Shown: positions 1 to 5,872 of the stretch, in pieces | How positions within the stretch are numbered: the first letter of the stretch is position 1 | How the letters are laid out: each line of letters starts with the position of its first letter | NCBI GenBank assembly: GCA_044432725.1 | Contig: JAWXUL010000078.1 | Location: 1 to 5,872 of the forward strand | Direction of reading: 5' to 3' | DNA length: 5,872 bases | DNA from: JAWXUK01 sp044432725 | GTDB taxonomy: Bacteria > Bacillota > Clostridia > Oscillospirales > Oscillospiraceae | The notes under the pieces: model-generated | Databases searched by the model: none | Told to the model about the DNA's origin: nothing | The model's input: only the letters and a program-made list of their open reading frames with translations | Translations under genes and position numbers: made by a program

Positions 1-1912
1 GTGCCCCCTCTTCCACCGTTGTACTAGAGGAAACCACAACTTCTACTAAGCTTTCGCAGTCTTTAATGGCATTTTTGGGCAAAACTTTCACAAAACTGGG
101 GATAATGAGCTTCTTTAAGTCACTACAACGCCCAAAAGCTTCGGATTCTATCTCTCTTAACCCCTCTGGTAATATAAGTTCTTTCATTTCACTGCCCCAA
201 AATGCGAGAAAACTGATTTTTTCCACCTTGTCAGGTACAGTGCAAAGGGTTTCTTTGACACGATCTTTGGAAAAAGGATTTTTTTTCACGTAGTCAAACA
301 ACACTTTTCCAACAATGACAAAGCCTTTTTCATCGGCTAGGGCGTGGGCAAATTTGAAGGTTCCACTGCCAAAATCAGTGATATTATTGTGTAACGTGAC
401 ATTTCCCAAAGAAAAACAACCATAAAATGCTTTATTAGGGAGTTTCGTCACCTTTGGAGGGATAGTAACCGACACAAGCCCAGAGCGTAAAAACAAACCA
501 CTCTCCACTTCTTTGGAGGTGCCTTGCTGAAATTCTATCACAGAGTCAGGAAAATGCACTGTGCCCAACTTATCGCATCGTTCAAAGGCAAAATCAGCCA
601 CAGAAAGTAGCCCCTCTTGCAAGACTACTTCCTCTAAAGTTCTACAACGATAAAAACAAGCACGAGAAAGTTCTTTCACATTTTTAGGGATTGTGATGGA
701 TTTCAAGCGTTCACAAAGGGAAAAAGCACCATTCCCCAGAGTTTCCAGAGATTCTGGTAAAATAATTTCCTCTAAAGTGGAGCAGTAACAAAAAGCTTTT
801 TCCTCTAAAGTCACAATCCCCTCTTCTAAGGTAATTTTACGCAAAGGCTGAAATCCTGCACTTTTCGAGTGACCAATTGACACAATTTTAGTCCCATCAG
901 CCAGTTCACTGAGGATTGTTTCCTCAGTTTCTTCCCCTTTATAGCCAGAAACACGCAGTCCACCCTCTACTTTGCTGCAACGCCATTTTTCTTTAAATTG
1001 TTTAGGTGTGGGACGTTCTAAGCCAATTTCCACCAATTCTTTCTGCTCAGAGTGGGCTTCAACCTGTGATTGGTCGAAGTTTTTTCCTTTATAGTCCAAT
1101 AAAAGTGCTGTCACAGCTGTTTTGCTTTTTGCAATACTATGTTCTAAACATTTGTCTACTTCATCCAAAGTCAAACCCACTTTTTCACGGAATAGAAAAT
1201 TGGCAAGTGTAGAATCCCCCTCACTAAAGAAGTATACTTTCAACGCTTTTCGTCTTTTTACAAAAGCAATGATGTCTTTTTTCTCATTAGCCTCTAAATT
1301 ATCCCAGTTTTTCACTTGATATTCCATGAGTTTCATCATTTGAGCCTCAGGTAAGGTGGCTTGCTTCCACAAAAAGAAAGGGATATCTTCTAAGTTCTCA
1401 CAAGATTGGAAGGTTCTTTTGTGAATTTTCATGTCATCGCCCTCACAAGTGATTTTACGAAGTGACGTGCATTCGTTAAAAGCACTATCCCCCACTTTTT
1501 TCACAGAAGAAGGCAAATGTAGTTGCTCCAACTTCTTACAGTCCCAGAAGGTGAATCCCCCTATTTCTTCTACCTTTTCAGGTAAAATACACTCTTTTAG
1601 GGAATGACACTGACTAAATGTGCAAGCTTCAATGCGAGTGAGTCCAGTGGGGAGAACCACTGTTTCCAGTTTTTTGCAATCTTCAAAAGCGTGTTCTCCG
1701 ATTTTTGTTACGGAATTAGGAATGGTCAGATTTTTCATGAGGGTGGGGTTCATAAAATCAGCATCAAACGCCCTCTCCCCAATTTCTACCACTGGTTCTC
1801 CTTGAAAAGTTTCAGGAATTAGTACATCTTCTTCATTTTTTTCAGTAATATTGTATTTTATGAGGGAATATCCACCCTCTACTTTTTCAAATTCAAAATC
1901 ATTTAAGTTCAT
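1..1912 (-). CDS. BspA-like LRR_5 repeat protein, 3' end beyond the left edge (637 codons present)
   Basis: Reading the minus strand from ATG at 1912 gives 637 codons with no stop before the window edge, so the C-terminus is missing. The start is supported by AAGGAG six bases upstream and by an N-terminus (MNLNDFEFEKVEGGYSL) nearly identical to the upstream paralogue's. Order of parts: cap at residues 1-45; about five LRR_5 repeats at 60-176 (pattern LxxIxLPxSVxxIGxxAFxxC); charged helical middle module at 178-310, with TALLLDYKGKNF near 268-279 and LVEIGLERPTPKQFK near 293-307; second cap with LADGTKIV near 337-344; then at least 11 repeats from about 356 to the edge. A beta-hairpin insert starting DEKGFVIVGKVLFDY lies at 527-541, a type common in LRR_5 proteins. 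No signal peptide, membrane segment or catalytic motif is seen. LRR_5 domains bind proteins or other ligands; the partner here is unknown. Family assignment is firm, function is not. Confidence 0.9.
   Translation of the reverse strand, partial: MNLNDFEFEKVEGGYSLIKYNITEKNEEDVLIPETFQGEPVVEIGERAFDADFMNPTLMKNLTIPNSVTKIGEHAFEDCKKLETVVLPTGLTRIEACTFSQCHSLKECILPEKVEEIGGFTFWDCKKLEQLHLPSSVKKVGDSAFNECTSLRKITCEGDDMKIHKRTFQSCENLEDIPFFLWKQATLPEAQMMKLMEYQVKNWDNLEANEKKDIIAFVKRRKALKVYFFSEGDSTLANFLFREKVGLTLDEVDKCLEHSIAKSKTAVTALLLDYKGKNFDQSQVEAHSEQKELVEIGLERPTPKQFKEKWRCSKVEGGLRVSGYKGEETEETILSELADGTKIVSIGHSKSAGFQPLRKITLEEGIVTLEEKAFCYCSTLEEIILPESLETLGNGAFSLCERLKSITIPKNVKELSRACFYRCRTLEEVVLQEGLLSVADFAFERCDKLGTVHFPDSVIEFQQGTSKEVESGLFLRSGLVSVTIPPKVTKLPNKAFYGCFSLGNVTLHNNITDFGSGTFKFAHALADEKGFVIVGKVLFDYVKKNPFSKDRVKETLCTVPDKVEKISFLAFWGSEMKELILPEGLREIESEAFGRCSDLKKLIIPSFVKVLPKNAIKDCESLVEVVVSSSTTVEEGA
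983..1381 (-). other. Conserved helical inter-LRR module of the left-edge protein
   Basis: Residues 178-310, colinear with the module at 2499-2897. It has PFFLW, EKKDIIAFVKRRK, LDEVDKCLEHSI, TALLLDYKGKNF, LVEIGLERPTPKQFK and a closing KW. Both modules are 133 residues long, whereas the flanking LRR blocks differ in repeat number. Confidence 0.65.
1015..1033 (-). repeat. Short identical segment in the middle module (19 bp), left copy
   Basis: Identical over 19 bases to 2531-2549. It encodes the VEIGLE part of the most conserved motif of the middle module, so selection on the protein may account for part of the identity. Confidence 0.5.
1854..1899 (-). repeat. Duplicated 46-bp segment, copy in the left-edge gene's 5' end
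   Basis: Matches 3430-3475 at 44 of 46 bases, counted by eye, with differences at 1861 and 1871. It codes for FEFEKVEGGYSL and adjoining residues of the N-terminal cap. Identity at this level is higher than elsewhere in the two genes and marks recent duplication or gene conversion. Confidence 0.8.
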
Positions 1913-1918
1913 TTGTTT

Positions 1919-1924
1919 CTCCTT
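1919..1924 (-). promoter_or_regulatory. Shine-Dalgarno for the gene starting at 1912
   Basis: AAGGAG on the minus strand with a six-base spacer to ATG 1912. It overlaps the TAA stop of the upstream gene. It is a near-ideal Firmicute-type site and confirms a gene that is not closed within the window. Confidence 0.85.
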
Positions 1925-3482
1925 ATTTCCAATTTATTTTTGCACTGCTGTCAAACGCTTTTTCCCCTAATTTCACACCAAGGGGTAGTGTCACTTCATG
2001 GAGCGAGGGATTACCGGCAAAGGCAGATTCCCCCACATCAACTTGGTGATTTGGAAAATGTACTATTTTTAACTGACGACAATTCAAAAAAGCATGGGCA
2101 CCGATTTCTTCTAAATTTTCTGGTAAGGTCACTTCTTCTAAGCTGTAGCAAGCACCACAAACTGCATCTGGCAAGATTTTAAGATTGGGGGGGAATACAA
2201 TATTTTTCAGCTTTTCACAGTAAGTGAAGGCAAAATTCCCTATGGTTTCCATGGTATCTGGCAAGATAATGGACTCTAATTCACTGGCATGAAAGGCGTT
2301 TTGTGTCAAAGAAGTAATGGGTGCTTCTATGGTTAAGTGCTTTAGGGAACCTGTGGGAATGGGTTTTTCTTTACCAGATATTATTTTCTGGAGTGCCACA
2401 ATTTTTGTGCCGTCAGCCAGTTCTACTGGAATGGTTTCATTGGTTTCGCTGCCGATGTACTCCGTAACACAAATACCGCCATCCACCTTTTTACATTTCC
2501 ATTTTGTCTTGAATTGTTTTAATGTGGGCAGTTCTAAGCCAATTTCCACAAGTTCTTTGTTCTCGCTATAGGATTCTACCTCAGTTTTTCTGAAATTCTT
2601 GTTTTTATACTCCAAAAACAGTGCAGTTACTTCTGTTTTTTCCTGCTTGATACTTTCTTCTAAATATCGGTCTAACTCATCCAAATTTAATTTCAGTCCA
2701 AGTGATAACAGAAAGCTAACGATTTCAGAATCCCCATGGAAAAACAGTTGCTCTTTCATCTTTTTTCGCCGTTTTAGAAAAGAAATATAGTCTTTTTTCT
2801 CGCTTTCCCCAAAGGATGGAAAAGAATTGATGAGAGATTTCATTAAAAGTGTATTTTGCTCAGTCGTTAAATCGACTTTCCCCCAGATGTAATAAGGAAA
2901 CTCTTCCAGTTGGGATTCCTTACCATCTAACATATAAAAGGCTCCCTTGTTAATTTTGAAGTCCGTTCCAGTGCATTTCACACGTTTTAGAGCGTCACAA
3001 TGGGCAAAAGCTTGTGAGCCAATCTCATTTATGGAGGATGGAATCACTATTTCTTGCAAATTAACACAACACAAAAAGCAAAAAACTCCAATGGATTTTA
3101 ATTTATCAGGTAGAACACAAAACTCCAAGGCACTACATTGCCCAAAACAGCTACTTGGTAAAATTTCCAAATCTCTTGGCAAAGTTACCTTCTCCAAGGA
3201 GGAACAATTAAGAAACAAATCTGAACCTAATTCTATCACAGAATCTGGTATGATAATTTCTTTCAAATTTTCACATCTTTCAAAGCAATGACCACCTATT
3301 TTTTTCAAGGTGTCAGGAAGAACGATGTTCACAGGGATTTTTGTGTTACGAAAAACATTAATTCCCAGTGCCACAACAGGCTCCCCTTCGTAGCGATCAG
3401 GAACAACAATATTCGCTTCATCTCCTGTATATTTTACGAGGGAATAGCCACCCTCTACTTTTTCAAATTCAAAATTGCTCAT
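1923..3482 (-). CDS. BspA-like LRR_5 repeat protein, two LRR blocks around a helical module (519 aa)
   Basis: Complete gene, ATG at 3482 to TAA at 1923-1925. It starts 5 bp after the stop of the upstream paralogue and ends 10 bp before the start of the downstream one, so it is almost certainly co-transcribed with both. Parts in order: cap (residues 1-45, FEFEKVEGGYSLVKY); about six LRR_5 repeats (50-185, e.g. EIVIPSSINEIGSQAFAHC); helical charged module (196-328) with EKKDYISFLKRRKK, LDELDRYLEESI, TALFLEYKNKNF and LVEIGLELPTLKQFK; second cap (329-365, ELADGTKIVAL); about six more repeats (380-519). It contains 17 cysteines by my count, many at the conserved C position of the repeats, and has no signal peptide, which suits a reducing cytoplasm (inference). 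It ends abruptly in a degenerate repeat (KINWK) and lacks the ENLLHK tail of the two genes upstream. The family is clear; ligand and role are unknown. Confidence 0.94.
   Translation of the reverse strand: MSNFEFEKVEGGYSLVKYTGDEANIVVPDRYEGEPVVALGINVFRNTKIPVNIVLPDTLKKIGGHCFERCENLKEIIIPDSVIELGSDLFLNCSSLEKVTLPRDLEILPSSCFGQCSALEFCVLPDKLKSIGVFCFLCCVNLQEIVIPSSINEIGSQAFAHCDALKRVKCTGTDFKINKGAFYMLDGKESQLEEFPYYIWGKVDLTTEQNTLLMKSLINSFPSFGESEKKDYISFLKRRKKMKEQLFFHGDSEIVSFLLSLGLKLNLDELDRYLEESIKQEKTEVTALFLEYKNKNFRKTEVESYSENKELVEIGLELPTLKQFKTKWKCKKVDGGICVTEYIGSETNETIPVELADGTKIVALQKIISGKEKPIPTGSLKHLTIEAPITSLTQNAFHASELESIILPDTMETIGNFAFTYCEKLKNIVFPPNLKILPDAVCGACYSLEEVTLPENLEEIGAHAFLNCRQLKIVHFPNHQVDVGESAFAGNPSLHEVTLPLGVKLGEKAFDSSAKINWK
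2499..2897 (-). other. Conserved helical inter-LRR module of the 519-aa protein
   Basis: This segment codes for residues 196-328, which have no LRR_5 pattern. It is predicted by eye to be mostly helical and charged. Landmarks: PYYIW at the junction with the last repeat, EKKDYISFLKRRKK, LDELDRYLEESIKQEK, TALFLEYKNKNF, LVEIGLELPTLKQFK and a closing KW. The stretch LDELDRYLEESI...TALFLEYKNK resembles one helix-turn-helix ankyrin-type unit, but this is a visual resemblance only. Equivalent modules are at 983-1381 and 4229-4702. Confidence 0.65.
2531..2549 (-). repeat. Short identical segment in the middle module (19 bp), right copy
   Basis: Partner of 1015-1033 at the homologous position in the 519-aa gene, same orientation. 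Confidence 0.5.
3430..3475 (-). repeat. Duplicated 46-bp segment, copy in the 519-aa gene's 5' end
   Basis: Partner of 1854-1899 in the same orientation, about 1.58 kb away. Homologous exchange between the two copies would delete or duplicate one gene's worth of DNA and yield an in-frame chimera. Confidence 0.8.
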
Positions 3483-3485
3483 ATT

Positions 3486-3493
3486 TCCTACTC
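3486..3493 (-). promoter_or_regulatory. Weak or composite Shine-Dalgarno for the 519-aa gene
   Basis: GAGTAGGA on the minus strand spans the end and stop codon of the upstream gene. AGGA sits only three bases from ATG 3482, while GAG sits eight bases away. It is weaker or less well spaced than the other two sites, so the gene probably relies partly on ribosomes finishing the upstream gene (inference). Confidence 0.5.
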
Positions 3494-5716
3494 TTTCTTA
3501 TATTTATGGAGCAAATTCTCTCCACCTTCCACCCCAATAAACTCCAAAGAGGGGCAGTCCCACCAAACATTATCACCTATTTTCATATTTTCAACAGGTA
3601 AAATCACCTTTTTTAACTTGCGACAATGGGCAAAGCAATTATCCTTTAATTCCAATAAACCCGATGGCAAGCGAATTTCTTCCAACGAATAGCATTCTTC
3701 AAAGACATCACGTTCCATGATTTCCACACTATCAGGCAAGGTAATATTTTTCAGTTTGTGACAACGATAAAAAGCCGCAGCTTCAATCTTTTTTACACTT
3801 TCTGGAATATGAATATCTGCGAGAGAAACACAATGATTGAAGGCAGATTTAGAAATCTTGGTGATTGTGTCGGGTAAAATCACTTTTTCTAACTTTGCAC
3901 ACCCCCAGAACATTCCATTATTTACATAATCTAAGGAACTTGGTAAGGTGATTTCGGTGATTTTGGTGTCAGAAAATGCTTGCGTTCCGATGTATGTTAC
4001 GGTACTAGGAATATGAATGACCTCCAATGATGTTTCGTTAAAAGCACTTTCTCCAATTTCCTCGATTCCCGCTGGAAGTGTCAGTTTCTCCAAAGTCTTA
4101 AATCCATCGTAAGTTTTTTTGATTTTGCGAATGGGAGTACCATCAGCGAGGGTGGGAGGGAGAATTTCCACTTTACTTTTGCCGTGATAACCATTGATGA
4201 TGATGTGGTCTTTTCGAGTGGTTACCGTCCATTTCTCACGCAATTCCTTCAAAGTAGGAAGTTCCAGTCCAATATCAACGAGGTTTTTTCGTGTTTCTAA
4301 CTCCTCTAAGTAGTCTTTGCTGTAGGTTTTGTTCTTATAGTCCAGTAGCAGAGCCGTTTCTGCTGTGTTCTCGTTTTTAATGGAAAACTCCAGATATTCC
4401 TCCAATTCAGGCAATTCCAGATGAAAACCTTCCTTAAAATAAATCCCCATTTCTTTTGCTGTGGACTCCAAAAACATCAAATTTCGGAGACGATTCTTTC
4501 CTTTTTTTACTTTAACAGTGATTTTCTTCTTCCATTCCTGACGGAACAAGTCTTTTGCCGTTTCAGAAAGTTTATCCCAACTGGCGAATAAATCAGTCAA
4601 ATATTTCTGAGTATGTGCCTTGTTGAACGTCTTTGCAATGATGTCAGGGACTTCTTGCCCCTTTTTCAGTACATTCTCTCGCATTTTGGCACTGTACGGA
4701 AAACAACTGATTTGTAAATCCAGTTTTTCTGTCCCCTCTGGTCGGTCTAAAATCTCAATAATTTCTAAAGAATTACATTTTTCAAAGGCTTTTTTATAAA
4801 TGGAATTCACTGATGGGGGAATGGTGATTTTCTGTAAATTGATACAGCCAACAAAGGATTTTTTGATGCAATTTAGGTTTTCAGGGAAAGAAATCTCTTC
4901 TAAAGAGTAACATCCACTAAAAGCATCATCCAAAATGAATTCTAAGTTTTCACTCCACTGAATTTCTTTCAGACTCACACAGTCTGAAAAGACCCCCTTC
5001 TCGATTTCTTTTACCTGTTCAGGCAAACTAATTTGCTCTAATTTTTTGCAATCAAAAAAAGCTTCTTGACCTATGGTTTTCAGTTCTTTGGATAGAGTAA
5101 TCTCTGTCAAATTAACGCATTGATAAAATGCTTGTTTCCCCACAATCGTGACTGAATCAGGCACAACAACAGAAGTCACAATTCGGTTATCATAAAAGGC
5201 AGCTTCTGAAATTTTAGTGATACCATCAGGGATAGTGACCTGACTTTCAGTACCCTGATAGGAAAGAAGTAGAGTTTTCAGGATAATAAAGCCATTTTCA
5301 TCACAAAGTTTCGGACAATCTTCAAATACATCAAGATCCAGTGACATCTTTTCGATAAGAGCCGCACTGTCAGAAACCGTGATTTCTTCCAATGAAGTAC
5401 AGTTCATAAAGGCATTAATTCCTATTTTCTTCAAAGAGGATGGAAAATGGATAGTTTTTAACTTGATACAGTCCTGAAAGGTGGCAATAACAAGGGTTTC
5501 CAGTTTTTTCGGCAAGGTGACTCTTTCCAATTCCTCTTTACCTGCAAAGGTGCCATTCATCACAGTGACTGGGTATCCTTCTATTTCATCAGGAATCACC
5601 ACATTTTTTTCATTTCCCAAATATTTTTCCAAAGAAATGATTTTTCTTTTAGAGTCACCTTCTTTTTCTCCCATTACTGTTAGAATTTCATATTCAAAAT
5701 CTTGAAAAACTTCCAT
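3488..5716 (-). CDS. BspA-like LRR_5 repeat protein, longest complete paralogue (742 aa)
   Basis: Complete gene ending in TAG at 3488-3490. I place the start at ATG 5716: GAGGA lies seven bases upstream, and the protein then begins MEVFQDFEYE, like the paralogues' short acidic N-termini. An in-frame ATG at 5806 would add 30 residues but overlap the upstream gene by 80 bp. Parts in order: cap (1-57, with an insertion relative to the paralogues); about ten LRR_5 repeats (62-325), interrupted at 139-158 by a hairpin insert (DENGFIILKTLLLSYQG); a longer, lysine-rich helical module (339-496) with KKKITVKVKKGKNRLR, LPELEEYLEFSI, TALLLDYKNK and LVDIGLELPTLKELR; second cap with LADGTPI (523-529); eight regular repeats (543-724, e.g. 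EITLPSSLDYVNNGMFWGC); and a tail, GGENLLHKYKKE. No signal peptide, transmembrane segment or LPXTG-type motif is seen. It is probably a cytoplasmic binding or scaffold protein; the partner is not identifiable. Confidence 0.93.
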   Translation of the reverse strand: MEVFQDFEYEILTVMGEKEGDSKRKIISLEKYLGNEKNVVIPDEIEGYPVTVMNGTFAGKEELERVTLPKKLETLVIATFQDCIKLKTIHFPSSLKKIGINAFMNCTSLEEITVSDSAALIEKMSLDLDVFEDCPKLCDENGFIILKTLLLSYQGTESQVTIPDGITKISEAAFYDNRIVTSVVVPDSVTIVGKQAFYQCVNLTEITLSKELKTIGQEAFFDCKKLEQISLPEQVKEIEKGVFSDCVSLKEIQWSENLEFILDDAFSGCYSLEEISFPENLNCIKKSFVGCINLQKITIPPSVNSIYKKAFEKCNSLEIIEILDRPEGTEKLDLQISCFPYSAKMRENVLKKGQEVPDIIAKTFNKAHTQKYLTDLFASWDKLSETAKDLFRQEWKKKITVKVKKGKNRLRNLMFLESTAKEMGIYFKEGFHLELPELEEYLEFSIKNENTAETALLLDYKNKTYSKDYLEELETRKNLVDIGLELPTLKELREKWTVTTRKDHIIINGYHGKSKVEILPPTLADGTPIRKIKKTYDGFKTLEKLTLPAGIEEIGESAFNETSLEVIHIPSTVTYIGTQAFSDTKITEITLPSSLDYVNNGMFWGCAKLEKVILPDTITKISKSAFNHCVSLADIHIPESVKKIEAAAFYRCHKLKNITLPDSVEIMERDVFEECYSLEEIRLPSGLLELKDNCFAHCRKLKKVILPVENMKIGDNVWWDCPSLEFIGVEGGENLLHKYKKE
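3503..3529 (-). repeat. Duplicated 27-bp 3'-end segment, copy in the 742-aa gene
   Basis: Matches 5745-5771 at 24 of 27 bases, with mismatches at 3509, 3521 and 3526. It codes for the GENLLHK tail shared by the two right-hand genes. Confidence 0.7.
4229..4702 (-). other. Conserved helical inter-LRR module of the 742-aa protein, longer and lysine-rich
   Basis: Residues 339-496. The second half matches the other two modules (LPELEEYLEFSI, TALLLDYKNK, LVDIGLELPTLKELR, KW). The first half is about 25 residues longer than in the paralogues, divergent, and carries a basic stretch, KKKITVKVKKGKNRLR. It therefore keeps the core motif with an altered entrance. Confidence 0.6.
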
Positions 5717-5723
5717 TTTTGTA

Positions 5724-5728
5724 TCCTC
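5724..5728 (-). promoter_or_regulatory. Shine-Dalgarno sequence that decides the start at 5716
   Basis: GAGGA on the minus strand, seven bases before ATG 5716 and overlapping the TGA stop of the upstream gene. It favours the 742-residue form over the longer form starting at 5806 and suggests coupled translation. Confidence 0.8.
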
Positions 5729-5872
5729 ATTTATTACTATTAAATTTATGCAGCAAATTCTCGCCACTTTCTGTGCCCACAAATTCCAAACTGTCACAAT
5801 TTTCAAATGCAGTCGAGTGGATTTTTACTGTATCACTTTCGAGTATTACTTTTTTTAGATGAACGCAATTTT
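5727..5872 (-). CDS. C-terminal end of a fourth LRR_5 paralogue (47 codons, 5' part beyond the right edge)
   Basis: The minus strand from the right edge is open for 47 codons and stops at TGA 5727-5729. The translation begins NCVHLKKVILESDTVKI, contains HSTAFENCDSLEFVG, and ends GENLLHKFNSNK. It aligns along its full length with the last residues of the next gene in the array (HCRKLKKVILPVENMKI, then CPSLEFIGVEGGENLLHKYKKE), so it is the last LRR_5 repeat plus tail of another family member. Its stop overlaps the GAGGA ribosome binding site of the next gene, which starts 10 bp later, implying one transcript. Nothing can be said about its N-terminus, length or export signal. It is too short to stand out by length alone; the paralogy is what identifies it. 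Confidence 0.88.
   Translation of the reverse strand, partial: NCVHLKKVILESDTVKIHSTAFENCDSLEFVGTESGENLLHKFNSNK
5745..5771 (-). repeat. Duplicated 27-bp 3'-end segment, copy in the right-edge gene
   Basis: Partner of 3503-3529 in the same orientation, about 2.24 kb away, within the ENLLHK tail of the partial gene. Confidence 0.7.

Noticed and set aside
280..288. Homopolymer run of T as a possible slippage or phase-variation site
   Set aside because: The frame of the left-edge gene reads through it intact as Lys codons. It is a single run of moderate length in AT-rich DNA, with no sign of a frame switch.
66..3692. Many plus-strand open frames of 60-134 codons (for example 3288-3692 and 2947-3291)
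   Set aside because: All lie opposite the strongly supported LRR genes, have no family resemblance or consistent ribosome binding sites, and arise because the antisense of repetitive LRR codons is often open.
5717..5726. Promoter or terminator in the gaps between genes
   Set aside because: The gaps are only 5-10 bp and are filled by ribosome binding sites; there is no room for a promoter or a hairpin terminator.
5717..5806. Longer start for the 742-residue gene at ATG 5806
   Set aside because: It overlaps the upstream paralogue's conserved C-terminus by 80 bp. ATG 5716 has a GAGGA site at correct spacing and gives a paralogue-like N-terminus.
1..5872. CRISPR array, tandem DNA repeats or diversity-generating retroelement
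   Set aside because: The regular pattern of about 69 bp is the codon-level trace of 23-residue LRRs with divergent DNA, not identical repeats and spacers. No reverse transcriptase or template-repeat pair is visible in the window.

Overview
The window holds one thing: part of a tightly packed, minus-strand array of at least four paralogous leucine-rich-repeat genes of the BspA-like / LRR_5 type. Transcription runs from the right edge to the left edge. In that order they are: the last 47 codons of one gene (5727-5872), a complete 742-residue gene (3488-5716), a complete 519-residue gene (1923-3482), and a gene open at its 3' end, of which 637 codons lie in the window (1-1912). The gaps are 10, 5 and 10 bp, so the array looks like a single transcription unit. 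Its promoter and terminator are both outside the window. No tRNA, rRNA, mobile element, CRISPR array or plus-strand gene was recognised.

The DNA is AT-rich, with good purine-rich Shine-Dalgarno sequences (for example AAGGAG six bases before the start at 1912). TGA, TAG and TAA are all used as stops. Together with the LRR_5 expansion this suggests a low-GC Firmicute, probably a gut-type Clostridium relative. That assignment is inference; there is no taxonomic marker gene here.

The three long proteins share one architecture: an N-terminal beta-rich cap, a first block of about 23-residue LRR_5 repeats, a charged helical middle module ending in a strongly conserved motif (TALLLDYKNK ... LVxIGLExPTxKxxxxKW), a second cap-like segment with a conserved LADGT motif, and a second LRR_5 block. 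The number of repeats per block differs from gene to gene, whereas the cap and middle module are conserved. No signal peptide, membrane segment, sorting signal or catalytic motif is visible in the parts present, and the proteins are rich in cysteine. They are therefore most simply read as intracellular binding or scaffold proteins, unlike the secreted BspA-family adhesins. Their ligand and role cannot be read from this sequence.

Paralogues share stretches of near-identical DNA at homologous places (44 of 46 bases at the 5' ends of the two left-hand genes; 24 of 27 at the 3' ends of the two right-hand genes). This points to recent tandem duplication or gene conversion and makes the locus a candidate for recombination-driven diversification of repeat proteins.
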